Assembly (NCBI GenBank): GCA_032622095.1
Contig: CP136067.1
Location: 49,825,899 to 49,889,898 of the forward strand
Direction: 5' to 3'
Length of the DNA: 64,000 bases
DNA from: Siphonodentalium dalli
Taxonomy: Eukaryota; Mollusca; Scaphopoda; Gadilida; Siphonodentaliidae
The notes beneath the pieces were generated by a model that worked only from the letters and a program-made list of their open reading frames with translations, was not told the DNA's origin and made no database searches. This document shows positions 11,760-23,422 of this stretch, one piece after another (position 1 is the first letter of the stretch; each line of letters opens with the position of its first letter). Made by a program: the position numbers and the translations under genes.

Positions 11760-12200
11760 ATTGTTAGTAAAATCGAACTATCGGAGAAATTTCAATCTGT
11801 TTTCTCTCTTAAATTTCCAACTACCCGGTTCATTCGTCCTACTGTTGAAAATTTCGACCAAAGTTTGGGTGAAACACCATCAAACACCCCCCCCCCATTA
11901 CCATGTGCACGTTCCTGATGTAAAGCAACCCAATCCGGCCCGAGACAACGGCGTTCTTGTAAAGACATCAGGGACGAATCCAGAGGGTTTCCAAATCTGG
12001 GTAACTCAACTGGGTAACCCATCCCCTCCCAAATGAGCTGACATTTTCCTTATGACACCCCAAACTGATTAGAAATTTCCAACCTAAACATCACTATTGT
12101 TGGAAAATGTCCAACTGATGGACATTTTAGTCGAAACAAAATTGACTGAAGGTAGGACAATATTATATTACAAAGGATATCCACATGGAACGGGGTTATA
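11760..12200. repeat. family J dispersed repeat, copy J1
   Basis: Contains AAATTTCCAACT, TTTCGACCAAAGTTTGGGTG, a poly-C tract, CCCGAGACAACGG and AACTGATGGACATTTTAGTC. Shared with J2, J3, J4, J5 and J6. Some copies end in CCACGTCCCTG or begin CAGGGACGTGGC, which resembles hAT termini. Non-coding. Confidence 0.6.
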
Positions 12201-12915
12201 GCTGCAAGACAGAGTTGAGTCCCCTGGATACACTGGTTTGACCGTTGTCATCGTGTATATTTTCGTAATTAAATCTAACATTTTTTATTTAAGTGTTTTG
12301 TCAGTTACAATGCATTCTGAATTGATCTAGTCAAATTTTCAAATGCACATGGACGGTTTCTCAGAGTAATTCAGAATAACAAAGTCCTAAACAATAAAAT
12401 GTGTTATTTCCTCACACTATGTGTACATTGTGGCAGTGTCGATCAGTCCGCTTAGCAGGGGACTGAACTCTGCCTTGCAGTTTGGGAACGGGGTTCGTCC
12501 ATTCATTTTTGCAGAGTTATGCTCCTTGGAGTGACAACACGCATCCGATGCAACTTCTGATATCTGTATAACCATAGATCGTGTTTCAATTATCTTTGAT
12601 ATACTCACGAGGCAGCGGTGCATGGTGAACAATATACACATCCATCAAGTTTTGTTCTAATGATGTTTGTACTTTATCAGGGCCAAGTCTCAATCGCATG
12701 TCCAGGGAATAGTATTTCTAACGCCCCCACAATCTCGTTAAATAAAACCTCCAATCATTTCCCAATATAAGATAAAATCAAGCGTGTATGTCCACTATGT
12801 CGGTCGAATGAAATATCTGTCGGCGGCCCACTCCGAGATGGAATCGAATCTCCGTCAGCTGTCCAATTTACAAATGTAAACAATCGGATGTTGTTGTTTT
12901 GTGTCTAATGTATGT
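12201..12915. other. unassigned stretch
   Basis: No recognised gene or repeat. A 74-codon minus frame (12641-12417) has no motif. Confidence 0.35.
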
Positions 12916-13055
12916 TGTGTCAACTCTTTCTCTCTCCCCCTCCCTCTCTCTCTCTCGCTCTCTCTCCCTCTCCATCTCTCTCTCTCCTATCTCTCTCTGT
13001 CTGTCTCTCTATCTCAATCTCTCCCCTCTCTCTCTCGCCCTCTCCCCCCCCCACA

Positions 13056-13100
<45 letters not shown>

Positions 13101-13126
13101 TCTCTCTCTCGCCCTCTCTCTATCTA
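12916..13126. repeat. (TC)n microsatellite
   Basis: About 210 bp of TC-rich simple repeat with a poly-C/ACACAC interruption near 13047. The Ser/Leu-rich open frames in all three plus frames are artefacts. Confidence 0.95.
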
Positions 13127-13229
13127 TTTAATGCTGCGCCAGCACGACTCTCACCATGTAAGGGTTATCCCCTTCTATACTAAATGATATGATGTTTAAA
13201 ACATGGTTGCATGGGATATTTTTTAAGGG

Positions 13230-13420
13230 TTAATCGCGCTTCAGGTCCTAGTTCCATGTCGCTTACCACGCTTCCTGTTTTAGTACTGTGGGTACACGGA
13301 CCGTGGAGTCTGGGCCAAGATCTCACTTTGATGTCCTAGATACATGTCGCTTACCACGCTTCATTTTTAGCACTGTGGGCACACGGAACGCGGATATCGG
13401 TCGACCAGCTCGCCATATTG
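13230..13420. repeat. family K repeat, copy K1 (two ~87-bp subunits)
   Basis: CATGTCGCTTACCACGCTTC occurs at 13256 and 13343, each followed by a CTGTGGG(T/C)ACACGGA block. It ends GGATATCGGTCGACCAGCTC. The same blocks recur at 15215-15340, also just after a TC array. Confidence 0.7.
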
Positions 13421-13429
13421 GAATATTTA

Positions 13430-14460
13430 ACTCCAGCCACATGTTTACTATTATTATTTTATTCATCTATAAGAAATAGTTGTTATATTTACACAATATA
13501 CAGTGTACAGTTACACATAATCAGGTTTGGTATATATATACATGTAGCTGAAGGTCGAACCATATACCTATATACATTGGGGTGGTGAGTCTACAAATTA
13601 TCTACAATTTATTTACAAACTATATACAATGTATATGTACACTTGTAAATATATTATAAATTATGTTATATCTATTGTGCTGACAACACAAATTATTATC
13701 AGTGTTATAAAGGCAATTTGGAGATGAGGTTATGTATACGTGGATCGAACTTGTCCTCCAATTACAATGCCAATTTGTATTGTAATATACTTATTGGTAA
13801 TAAATATGTTTAAAATTACCTCACAATGGCACGGTTTGACAAACTAAAGTGGCGCAACTTTTTAAAAGAGTGTTCCATTGTTCAAGAGAATTGCAGGGTT
13901 TCATTTCTGAACAGCTGCACACGAGAGCACACATTCAGCAGACAACTATAGCCGTATATATTATCAAGCAATGTAAATTTCCATCGTATGCACGATCGTG
14001 ATATATCACAAGAAACCACTATTATATCATTAAAAAACATTAGAAATGTTCTTATCTCTCACTAGTGAATAATAAGCGCGGACATCCCGCCAACTTGGCA
14101 GCGCGTCGACAAATGACTTTACATTGAATCAGGCGGATTGAAACTATTTTCTTAAAGACGCACATGACAACAACACCCGACAATGCAAAATGATTGTTTT
14201 GTTCATTAAAGTTAAATTATTGACCAACTTCGTAGCACTAACCAAAATAGACACAAAAACAAAGAGACAAATTGGGGGACTATATTTTCCGTCGGCAGCT
14301 CGAGCGCGCAATACTGTCGTATACGGTTGTGAAGCGTCTCAGTCAACAATGGAAATGTGTGCATTTTAAAGCTTCTGTTAAGGATTTTGATTTGTTAAAC
14401 AGGCACAAAGCTCTAGTTTTGTTTTCATGTGATCACAAGATGTTCAACTCGTTATGTATA
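13430..14460. other. unassigned AT-rich stretch
   Basis: Nothing recognised. Low-complexity TATA and ACAATATA runs between 13490 and 13680. Confidence 0.35.
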
Positions 14461-14462
14461 TA

Positions 14463-14592
14463 GGGATATAAGATTTTATGAAACTCGTTTGATAAATTTG
14501 ATTCACAACACGTCTACGACTAGTTGTGAATAAAATTTATGAAACTCGTTTCATAAAATCTTATATCCCAAAATAACTCGTTGGAGATATTG
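14463..14592. repeat. inverted repeat with direct ACTCG motifs, ACTCGTT tail
   Basis: Arms 14463-14509 and 14523-14569 are nearly complementary. The exception is ACTCG at 14483-14487 and 14544-14548, which reads the same way on the top strand in both arms. It is followed by ACTCGTTGGAGAT (14576-14588), a tail also seen after the hairpins at 52596 and 54690. Confidence 0.7.
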
Positions 14593-15065
14593 TGTTTGTT
14601 ACACTCACAAGAAAGAACGTCAGGAGATTTCCAATCGGCAGCGAAAAAGTAATATATATATATATATATAGGAATATGTTCATGTTCAATCTCAACAACT
14701 CGGCCATTTCCGATTTTAAACGGAAATTGCATCTCCCATAAATAGACACAATATCTGCCTGGCAGTGACTATTTCAATCACGTGATTGAGCATGTGTATA
14801 TACTACCGGGAAATGCGTGGTTGACTGGGAGGTAACTCGTCTGTTAAACTTGAACTAATTATTGCTATTTATTACTATTTATCGCCTTTAATGCATGATC
14901 AAGTGAATAAATTAAGCTAAATTCACAGCTATGCGTCGACGAGTCAAGGTCACCGCCTTATTACCAGGACCGCCGGTGTATATTATTGTAGCATTGCGCG
15001 AATATAGTTTCTATTTATGGAAGAGGTTATTACCAAGTGAACCAGAAATGGTCGAGTCGTTAAGA

Positions 15066-15066
15066 A

Positions 15067-15148
<82 letters not shown>

Positions 15149-15165
15149 ACTCTATCTCTCTCTAT
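15066..15165. repeat. (TC)n microsatellite
   Basis: About 100 bp of TC repeat. Open frames encoding Leu-Ser or Arg-Glu runs are artefacts. Confidence 0.95.
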
Positions 15166-15214
15166 CTGCAAAATATGGCAATTTGCATGCTTGTGGTATT
15201 AATTCTTCAAGCCA

Positions 15215-15340
15215 GTCGGGGCCAAGATCTCACTTTGATGTCCTATTCCCGCGATGGCATGTCGCTTACCACGCTTCCTGTTTTAGCACTGTGGGTATGC
15301 ACGTACCACGGATATCGGTCGACCAGCTCGCGCCTATACG
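15215..15340. repeat. family K repeat, copy K2
   Basis: Shares GGGCCAAGATCTCACTTTGA, CATGTCGCTTACCACGCTTC and GGATATCGGTCGACCAGCTC with K1. Like K1, it sits just downstream of a TC array. Confidence 0.7.
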
Positions 15341-16343
15341 ATCTCTGAGATCAGGAAACATTGATCCATAACCACCACAGTGTGGTAGTTAATGAATAAT
15401 TGGTCCCCAATTAAATAAAACATGTTAACGTGTCGCGATAAAGCCACCAACAGTGATCAAATATTAGATTAGAGCCACTTTGCATCATCGCAATTTTCGC
15501 AAAGGTTACCGTTAAAGCGTACCAGTTGGCGAATACATATTTGCCTTTTACGTGCAAGATGCCATCGTGCTATATTTGTATAATGTTATTACGATCACCG
15601 CATTTCTAGTTGCGAGCCACGCTTCCTCAATGGTCCACGAATGATTTTCAACAACATATTCACCCCTGGTCATGTGGCCCTACTACTCTGCTGAGATGTT
15701 GGTGGTCCTGCTGAATTGCTATTATGTCGGTAGGGAAAAATCATGTCGTTACAAAAAAGTACTGTTATTTTTTCTAAAGTTGTCGTTTTTGGGGTATTTG
15801 GCTAATCCAAGCGATTTGAGAAAAATCCAGTTTCAGTAACTCAGTATGAAATATCCAAGAACTAATTTATTTTTGAAATAAATAATGGTTGTGCTGGTGT
15901 TTGTAAAACCACGTGACTAGCCATCTTGATTATAGTCGATTTGCATCAACTAATGCAATCAGTATATCATTGGTGATAGTGCCATGCATGTTGCAATATA
16001 ATTATAGTTAGTTCAATCATAGTTAAAGCCACATGGCGGTTTGTGCTCCAAAATACAAATAATATTATCAGCTTTTGAATGTTTCCCGGTATCGAAATAG
16101 GTCGATAAATATCTTAACTACCTTTCTACGAGCATTCTGTAACCCAAAAAAGAAGTACTGAAAATGCAACTATGAACAAGGTGTTTGGGTCCCAAACAAA
16201 ACAGCCATATGCACGACATGGAACAGAAAAGAGCGTTCCGTGTTATTCTATTCCTGATATGGTAGCAATAAAGATCGTTTGTCTGACTTCGGGCGAAAAT
16301 TTGAAAACGGTTGGAAAATGGCTGTGATTTTTGCAAGTGTTTT
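15341..16343. other. unassigned stretch
   Basis: Nothing recognised; ordinary AT-rich sequence with short frames only. Confidence 0.35.
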
Positions 16344-16347
16344 TTAA

Positions 16348-16739
16348 CCCTTTACCCAACAGAAGGGCCCTGTGCCAATGCATTCTCTTATGTATGCGAG
16401 TCGACCATAGGTCGCCTCGCATATATAAGAGAATGCATTGGCTTAACACATTAAAAATTATAAAATTGTTAAAGAATGTAAGAAAAAATGGTAAAAAGTG
16501 TTAAAAAAAGATTTTTTTTAGGCCAATGCATTCTCTTATATATGCGAGGCGACCTATGGTCGACTCGCATATATAAGAAAATGCATTGGCACAGGGCATA
16601 ACTGTAACTATCACAATGTGGTCAAGGAGCCGGTTCCAATGATATCCATATTTGTATGGTTCTATTGAGACAGACCGAAGATAATTTAGGCTGTTGAAGC
16701 TTTATTTGGCCGGTTTTGGCCGGTTTGTTGGGTAAAGGG
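16348..16739. mobile_element. family A element (TTAA, 392 bp), copy A2
   Basis: Exactly 392 bp between TTAA duplications at 16344-16347 and 16740-16743. Perfect 13-bp terminal repeats CCCTTTACCCAAC / GTTGGGTAAAGGG. Internal twin palindromes as in A1, with a few substitutions. Near identity to A1 and A3 points to recent mobilisation. No transposase. Confidence 0.93.
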
Positions 16740-16743
16740 TTAA

Positions 16744-17112
16744 AGCATATGAAGCCGACATATCAATATTTCGTGTATATATATTTTATCGACCTATCGT
16801 ATCCGTCCCTCCAAATTACGTAGACAAAATTTGGAGCTTCGAATGAGCCATGTCCGTTTAAAGGAATTTTCTTAAATTATTCAAGTTTGACAATAACCTC
16901 GAAAATGGCAACTTGATAAAAAAAAAACAACGATACATTTCAGCAGTATCGCTCTGCCCCGCTATAGGATAGCTAAGGCAAAGGATAGGATAATTATTCT
17001 TACAATATACACACATGGAAAGTACAATTACAAATAAATATAATAGAATATACATGTATTTGGTTAGGGGTGATATAGTCATGTCTGATTGTCTTCCTAT
17101 CATCCCAGTATG
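16744..17112. other. unassigned stretch
   Basis: No gene or repeat recognised. Confidence 0.35.
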
Positions 17113-17228
17113 TGGTGACAGATTATATGATGTAGATGGCCTGGTGACAGATTATATGATGTAGATGGCCTGGTGACAGATTATATGATGTAGATGGCCT
17201 GGTGACAGATTATATGATGTAGACGGCC
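17113..17228. repeat. 29-bp minisatellite x 4
   Basis: Four head-to-tail units (17113-17141, 17142-17170, 17171-17199, 17200-17228) beginning TGGTGACAGATTATATGATG. They are identical except for one substitution in the last. 29 bp is not a multiple of three, which argues against coding. Confidence 0.95.
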
Positions 17229-17386
17229 GAATTAATTGGATTGTATTTTTGTTACGTTCACCGTGTGCAGACTGGATTTTTAATATGCTTTGTTAGGGCG
17301 ATCGTACGAAATGTGGTTCATCCAGTAATGCCCAAAGTAATTGACCACTTAACCACAGCAGAATTATGGGTAATTTTTCAGGATTT

Positions 17387-17458
17387 AGTCGGAAATATGG
17401 CTTGTTGCCATTCATCGGGTAGCTTTCCGATGAATGACAACAAGCCATATTTCCGACT
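17387..17458. repeat. 33-bp inverted repeat, 6-base loop
   Basis: Arms 17387-17419 and 17426-17458 pair with about two mismatches. The arm starts AGTCGGAAATATGG. It is compact enough to fold as an RNA hairpin if transcribed. Confidence 0.8.
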
Positions 17459-17789
17459 CTGTATGTATCGGCATGGACTTGGTCGATATAATTAATATAT
17501 ACTATGAATATACAAGTGTGAGTGGAACCGAGTGAAGTTTTGGGAATTTTTTTAATTAAAAGAGGTGTGCGGTGGGGGATATATTAAATATTTTTTATTT
17601 TTTTTACATGTATTAGCCGAAAATTATATACCGTTGTTCACACAAGTTCGTTACCAACAATTTAGCTCTCGAAACAGCACAGCGGATAGTGGGTTTAAGT
17701 TTGTATGTCACACGAATTCATTTAGCTATCGAAACGGCACAGCGGATACTCGGATTATGTTTGTATTGACCGTTCACTCGGTGAAGCGA

Positions 17790-18686
17790 AACGATACGGG
17801 GGGGGGGGGGGGGGGGGTGGGGGGGGGGTCTGACCCCCAAATTTGGTCAACATTTTCAATAGTTGGAAATTTAATACCTGACACAACAGTAGTTGGAAAT
17901 TTCACACCAAAAATAGGTTGAAAGTGTTCTCGTAGTTTGATTTTCCAACAAATTATTTGTGGGCAATTTGTTGTTTTTATGCCAACAGTGATATAGTTTC
18001 CTGCTTTTGGTCAAAATCTTTGGGAATTTTCCAACCTTAGTGGTGGAGGGGGTGTCAGGTCGGACATTTACAACACTTGGAGAGCTTGGTGCCAGTCTAG
18101 GTGCTAGGATTGTGCAGTTTTCAGGTTCAGATTAAAAAAATTCCCCCACTGGTTACGATCAAGGGGTCCTGATCCCTCCTCGATGGCTAGTCAAAAACTG
18201 CTAATTAATTTTTTTAAATCGAGGCCTGAATTTGCCTCTGGAGTAACATCTCTAGATGTTAGGATTTTGCAGTTTTAAGGTTCAGATTTCAAAATGTTCT
18301 CCTACTGCGCTGAGGGGTCCTGGTTTCTCTCCGATGGCCAGTCAAAAACGGATTTTTTTTAAATTGACGTCTGAATTTGCCTGGTGTTAGACCTCTAGAT
18401 GCTAGGATTTTGCAGTTTTCAAGTTTACGATTTAAATCTTTCTCCCACTGTGGCCGATGGGTCCTGGTTTCTCCCCGATGGCCAGTTAAGAACTGCTAAT
18501 CAATTTAAAAAATTGAGGGCTCAATTTGAATGGAGATAGACATCTAGATGCAAGTGTTTCGCAGTTTTTAGGTTCAGATTCAAATTTTCTCCCTCGAACT
18601 TTGTAAAATCTGGTCCAAGGGGGTGGGGTGCAGTTGGAAATTCCAAGGTGGACACCCTCAACGAAGACCCACTAGCCACGTCCCTG
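17790..18686. mobile_element. family J element, copy J3, with internal tandem repeat
   Basis: Starts near a 32-base G-rich run (17798-17829) and ends CCACGTCCCTG at 18686, the inverse of the CAGGGACGTGG start of J5. Includes TTTGGTCAACATTTTCAATA and several GTTGGAAA blocks. Between 18100 and 18600 lies a diverged tandem repeat of about 150 bp. Its marker TAGGATT(T)TGCAGTTTT falls near 18106, 18261, 18404 and, altered, 18552. Termini and composition suggest a non-autonomous hAT-like element. Confidence 0.5.
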
Positions 18687-18690
18687 GGAT

Positions 18691-19555
18691 CATACGTACC
18701 AACGCTTTGTCGTAATAATTATGTTGTTTTGACACACTTGATCTTTCGTTCCCACATGAGTAGGCCATAATTAAACAATCATACCAGTGACTTTTATTTA
18801 TTTTTTGTTAGCTTTAGGTTTAAAGTTATAATTATGTTTTGTAAATCTTAATATAAATCATAAAGTTCATGTAATTATTTTTATCAGTTCTTAATGTTAG
18901 AAGGCATCATACAAATTTGAAAATTAATTCATATATACATTGTATACTAGTATGCTTAAGGGATATGCTTTCCTTAAAAGTAGAAATACTTTTAGCACCT
19001 CCTTTCAACACGAATTTGAACGTCAACATATATGACAGAAACAGAAAAAAATCATTACATTGTAACTTACCAGTATGTTAATGGAAAACAGCAACAAATT
19101 TAAAGTTATTAAATCCCAAGTGTTATGTTTCAAGCATATTTATGCTGTTTGGTATTACAAGTAGTTATATTTTTTTATTTTTAAAGCTATATTTTAAATT
19201 ATAATATGTTGTTAAAAAAAATATTATTGGATATGATTTATTAAGTGTGTTGAATAAATTATTGAATTGAAAACAAATATTCGGGTTAAGTGTGAATAGT
19301 GCCTCAATCATGATACAGCCTTATACATGGCCGGCTGACCAGACTTGATTACCACATTCCCAATCACGACGTACGCTGCCTCGGCATTTCCAGCGACAGT
19401 CAGTTTGTCTTACTATAAAATACTGTATTCGGAGTGTTCGTCTCATTAAGCTCAGAACAGTCCAATTGTTTTGATAGAAGAACCCGATATTGTTAAAAGT
19501 CAACCCATGGGTTCCAACGCTTATTATATAATTGGTGGGAATGAACCATTCATAA
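18691..19555. other. unassigned AT-rich stretch
   Basis: Very AT-rich, no recognised gene or repeat family. Confidence 0.35.
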
Positions 19556-19889
19556 TTTTTTTATTCTCAAATCACCGGACATGTACGGTATAGCAGAGTA
19601 TAATTATGAATACACATCAATATAAATACATATAGATAATAGTGCAAATGAAAATAATATATAGGTCAATAATCGTGTACACGTGTGGAGAGGGTGTGAG
19701 GAGGGGTTTTGTGTTAGGTGTGTGTGTGTGTGTAGGGACTAACATTGGGTCTGGCATAATCACTGGGGTGAAGTGACAATCGTGTTGATCATATTTGCCT
19801 TCCGTATAATTTCGCTGTATATGGACGTACGTGGTGGGATTTGGTGCGGGTGCTTCAAGGTTCGCGTGGTTATGCCACATGGGGGGGGG

Positions 19890-20629
19890 GGGGGGGGCTC
19901 CATTAGGCGAAGGGCGTCTCGGATGAACATGCTAAAATTGGTGAGGATTCTTTTATTTATGCATGTGAAGAGGGCATTGAGTTTGTGGGCATTGGGCCGC
20001 GTGCAATAGTATGATTTATGATATTTTCGTCTCAAATCGCGGAGTTTTTCACAGTTGAGTATGATATGGTAAGTTCAACGTCGCATAGTATGCACTTTCG
20101 ATCGGAGTAGTCTTTTTTCGCCCACGATCCGGATTCGATCGGTAAGTTATGATTTCTTGTACGAAATTTAATCAGACGCGTTACTACTGTTAGGTTTTCT
20201 AAAGAGAGGTATAGTTCATTTGAAACGTCAGTCTTGATGCATTATTCTACAGAAGGCACATTTATTAGATTTTACTATATCATCATGCCATGATTGAACA
20301 AATGCGTCTTATATTCGACCTTTGTTGAGTCTATTGAAAGATGGTGGGTTGATAGTTGCTTGGTCTATCCAAATATTGGATAGGCCGAGATCATTTAGGC
20401 TTATTTTGTATAAAGTCAATCCAACCATTTTTCCAATTGTTTGTGCAGTGATAGCTATACAGTGCATAATAGAGTATAAGTGGGAGTCTGCATGTCTGCA
20501 TGTTCATAATTTTATTCAAATATGTTAGACATCGTAATTGTATATTTTGAGCAATTGGGAATATACCCGCCTCCCCATAAACAAAACAGCATGTATTTGT
20601 GGTTTTGCGTAGGTTAAGTGCAAATTTAA
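19890..20629 (-). pseudogene. LINE C-terminal region with C-x2-C / H-x4-C finger
   Basis: Continues the LINE protein beyond the D1 insertion. Frames read FVYGEAGIFPIAQNIQLR, then RLIKFRTRNHNLPIESGSW, then DRKCILCDVE and HIILNCEKLRDLRRKY, then FSMFIRDALRLME. VYGE-x-G-x-(F/Y)P, the NHxLPIE block and a C-x(2)-C...H-x(4)-C finger are a common LINE C-terminal layout. The reading frame changes several times and stops occur, so it is not translatable as one protein. Confidence 0.75.
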
Positions 20630-21143
20630 AGATGGATTATCTCTTTAAATAACAAATTTGAAATAGTTGCGTGGGTATAAAATAATAAATATGAAACGAA
20701 GACCCCTGTCCGGAAATCAATATTGATTTTATTTCGAATATTTTATTGGGACCGTTTATTTGTCTATTTTTAGAACATACCATTCGGGTGATACCATATA
20801 GCGATATAGAGCATTAGGATGTTCATATGGCTACGCACCGAACGTCAAATGTCCCAGATTGATTGATTGTATTGTTTTATTCCATAGTTATAAAGCGATA
20901 ATGAGTATAATTAACGTTTATTTGTGACAAAATTACACAATAAAATTTCTGGTCTCTGTTAACATGAACCACTATTGTTCGTTAGCTAAACAACCACACC
21001 TTTTTAGACCAGAAAATATTCGAAATAAAATTAATATTACCGATAGAAGCATTTCCGGACAGGAGTCTTCGATTCAGATATAATATTTCCCCCCCCCCCC
21101 CCGGTAACTATATAATACATGTTTACAAAGAGATCATCCACCT
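20630..21143. mobile_element. family D element (TTAA), copy D1, inside LINE 2
   Basis: 514 bp between TTAA copies at 20626-20629 and 21144-21147. The termini are imperfect inverted repeats: AGATGGATTATCTCTTT on the left, and AAAGAGATCATCCACCT on the right. Subterminal blocks (CCCCTGTCCGGAAAT left, TTTCCGGACAGGAGTCTTC right) extend the inverted similarity to roughly 85 bp, with ATATTCGAAATAAAAT further inside. A 14-base C run lies near the right end. Copy D2 is at 52829-53504. No coding content. Confidence 0.85.
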
Positions 21144-21147
21144 TTAA

Positions 21148-22160
21148 GGAACCAATGGTGTTTTCAAAGCCCCATACTTCGGCTCCATGATTCATTATGG
21201 GGGTTATTGCTTTTTTGTAAATTTCAAGAACGCTGTCATAAGAGAGGTTATTTTGTCTGGCTTTACTTATGAGTGCGTACATGGCTTTCTTTGCATCTTT
21301 GCATCTTATGTTTCGTTTCCTGCTAAATGTTCCATTTTTACTAAACCATGTACCCAAGTATTTGAAGCTATCCACGATCTCAATTTCGTTACCGTTTATT
21401 TTGAATGACATTTATTTTCTTTGTTTTGGTTTTCTGCCAACAATCATAATTTTAGTTTTGGAGGCGTTGATGCTTAGCTTCCATGTGTCGCAGTACGATG
21501 CGAAGTGATTTAAGGCATTTTGTAATCCGGAATGGGAGTCTGTAATTAGAGCTGTATCATCAGCGTATATTAATAGGAAACCCCTGTTTCATGGTAACTA
21601 ATTTTACTTATATCTATGCCCTTACAGTAACAATTTTGTAGGTATTCCTCGACATCGTTGATGTACATGACAAAAAGTATCGGTGAGAGACAATCACCTT
21701 GATTTAGGCCAATTTGACTTCAGAAAAATGCAGATGACTCATCGGTCATCACGCACATCTTTAAATTTTGGTACATACTCTTGATAATATTCAGGATTTT
21801 TCCATTTACGCCAAAATGTAGAAGTTTTCTCCAAAGGCCTTCTCGCCAAACACTATCAAAGGCTTGTGAAAAATCGATGAATGCGCACTATTGGTTTTTT
21901 TCTTATTGAGTTTCATTATCTGGGTGAGCACATGTAGGGAGAATATATTATCAATCGTACTGTATCCTTTGCGAAACCCCGCCTGGGCTTCAGACTCAAG
22001 GTTATTAATCTGAAGAAAACTATTTATGCGATTGCAAATGATACTCGTGAACAGTTTGGACATCGTGCATATAAGTGTGATTTTCCTGTAATTTTCAGGT
22101 TTATGCGGGTCATCTTTCTTATAGATTGGTTTACTACTGAGTGAATTATCCCATTCAGTT
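21148..22160 (-). pseudogene. LINE reverse transcriptase (5'-truncated, frameshifted)
   Basis: Enters at KTEWDNSL, then KPIYKKDDPHKPENYRKITL, KLFTSIICNRINSF, EAQAGFRKGYSTIDNIF, then AFDSVWREGLW, then LNQGDCLSPILFVMYINDVE, then the catalytic YADD box (minus strand of 21556-21567), then a C-terminal part with VDSFKYLGTWF and PIMNHGAEVWGFENT. These are standard RT blocks in order. Several frameshifts and stops are present, including a stop in the segment before the LNQGD block. Activity would be target-primed reverse transcription, now lost. Confidence 0.85.
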
Positions 22161-22164
22161 TTAA

Positions 22165-23418
22165 AGATGCATAATCCGATTAAGCGCCCCTCAACTACTA
22201 TTTATTTTGTTTCGGGGTTAAAAAATATTTGAATCGAGTCGAGGAACCCAACCATCAAAGCTCAGAGTTATTAGATATCGATTTTTGAGATCTTTTATTT
22301 TTTACCATCGATACTTAATAGTGGCCCAGTAATGCCCCGGTTCCATATTCCCGATTTTCTGTCCCGAATTAGTATATTCGGCACCAATTCGGGACCAGAC
22401 CAAATCGGCAGCATTCGAGAGAATTCTGGACGAGTTTTATTCCAAAAGCCGCCGAACTGATGACAAAATTTAATCGTCCCGAACATTGCCGAGTATTCCA
22501 GAATGCTTCCGAATTTCTTCCGAATGATAAAGAATTATCCCGAACTGATACCGAAATTTCGTGCGAGTAGCTGCCGAATTGCCCAGATTACTACCGACTT
22601 GTTGCCGAATATCCCGAATCAATGCCGAACTGGTACCGAATTGATGCCGAATAAATACCGAATTGGTATTCAATTGCTGCCGAACGTCCCGAATCGATGC
22701 CGAATTTTGCAGATACACCGGATCTCAGTATAAAAGCAGCCACACATGGCGAATTCGGGAATAAGCTACCGAATACTGCCGACTACTCCAGAATATCCAC
22801 CCGAATATTGCCGAATACTGCCGACTACTCCCGAATAGGTGCCGAATTGCTCCCGAATTTCTCCCGATGATTGACAAATCGGGAGCGATTCGGCTTGGTT
22901 CCCGATAGTTTTGAACATTTCAAAACTGTCGGGAGCGGGCCCAGAATCGTCCCGAATCGACCCCGATAGCACCGATATCCCCGATCATGTTCGGGGGTAA
23001 AAATTCACTGTACCGACTCGTCCCGAACTTACTCCACGATTTTTGCAAAATTATGATTCGGGAGTCATTCGGGAACATTCGGGGTGGAAAATCGGGGATA
23101 TGGAACCGGGGCTTAAACAGTCGACGAGCCGACGGTCTCGGATCGAATTGCGGATGAAGATGGATAACTCTAAAATAAGATGCTTTGTGTTGATAATAAG
23201 GCCAAATTTCGTAGAACAACATGTTGATAAATAACACGTTTCGGGCAATTTTATACTATAGTTGACAGTGGTTAGCATTAGTTTTGGGCAATTAATCGAT
23301 TTTTATAACTGAAACGGTATTTCTAAAAATGTTGTTGTTGTTGTTGTTGTTGTTGTTGCTGTTGCTGTTGTTGTTGGAATCTGATTATATAGGGAGCTTC
23401 TAATCGGATTGAGTACCT
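22165..23418. mobile_element. family B element, copy B2 (split by element C)
   Basis: TTAA on both sides (22161-22164, 23419-23422). Family B landmarks are present on both sides of the insertion: TCGAGTCGAGGAACCC before it; ATTGCGGATGAAG, TGTTGATAAATAACACG and a long TTG run (23328-23376) after it; and the terminus GGATTGAGTACCT. Without element C the copy is about 470 bp, the usual family B size. Confidence 0.88.
22333..23113. mobile_element. element C, TAA-flanked non-autonomous transposon
   Basis: 781 bp, flanked by TAA at 22330-22332 and 23114-23116. Terminal inverted repeats are GCCCCGGTTCCATATTCCCG on the left and CGGGGATATGGAACCGGGGC on the right, continuing to about 26 bp. The interior is dominated by irregular repeats of CCGAATT and GCCGAAT. 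A 3-bp TAA duplication with GC-rich termini fits PIF/Harbinger-type transposition (inference). No transposase. It disrupts B2. Confidence 0.8.
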
Positions 23419-23422
23419 TTAA

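Larger units (their letters stand above)
19556..22160 (-). mobile_element. LINE 2, 5'-truncated, interrupted by element D1
   Basis: The minus strand carries RT from 22160 to 21148, element D1 (21143-20630), then the rest of the C-terminal region from 20629 to about 19890, a 3' UTR-like part and an A-tail preceded by TTTGAGAATAAAAAAA (plus strand 19556-19562 and adjacent). Removing D1 and one TTAA joins the two LINE halves into a sensible protein order. Upstream of 22160 the sequence changes directly into B2, so the LINE 5' end is lost. Clade not assigned. Confidence 0.85.

Noticed and set aside
12899-13187. Ser/Leu-rich proteins over the TC array
   Set aside because: Low-complexity translation of a microsatellite in all frames.
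17565-17921. 118-codon plus frame with a Gly run
   Set aside because: Spans a G-tract and the start of a family J repeat; no motif.
21037-21411. Single 124-codon frame taken as the LINE C-terminus
   Set aside because: Its last ~35 codons are element D1 sequence including a poly-G (Gly) run. The true LINE continues beyond D1 at 20629.
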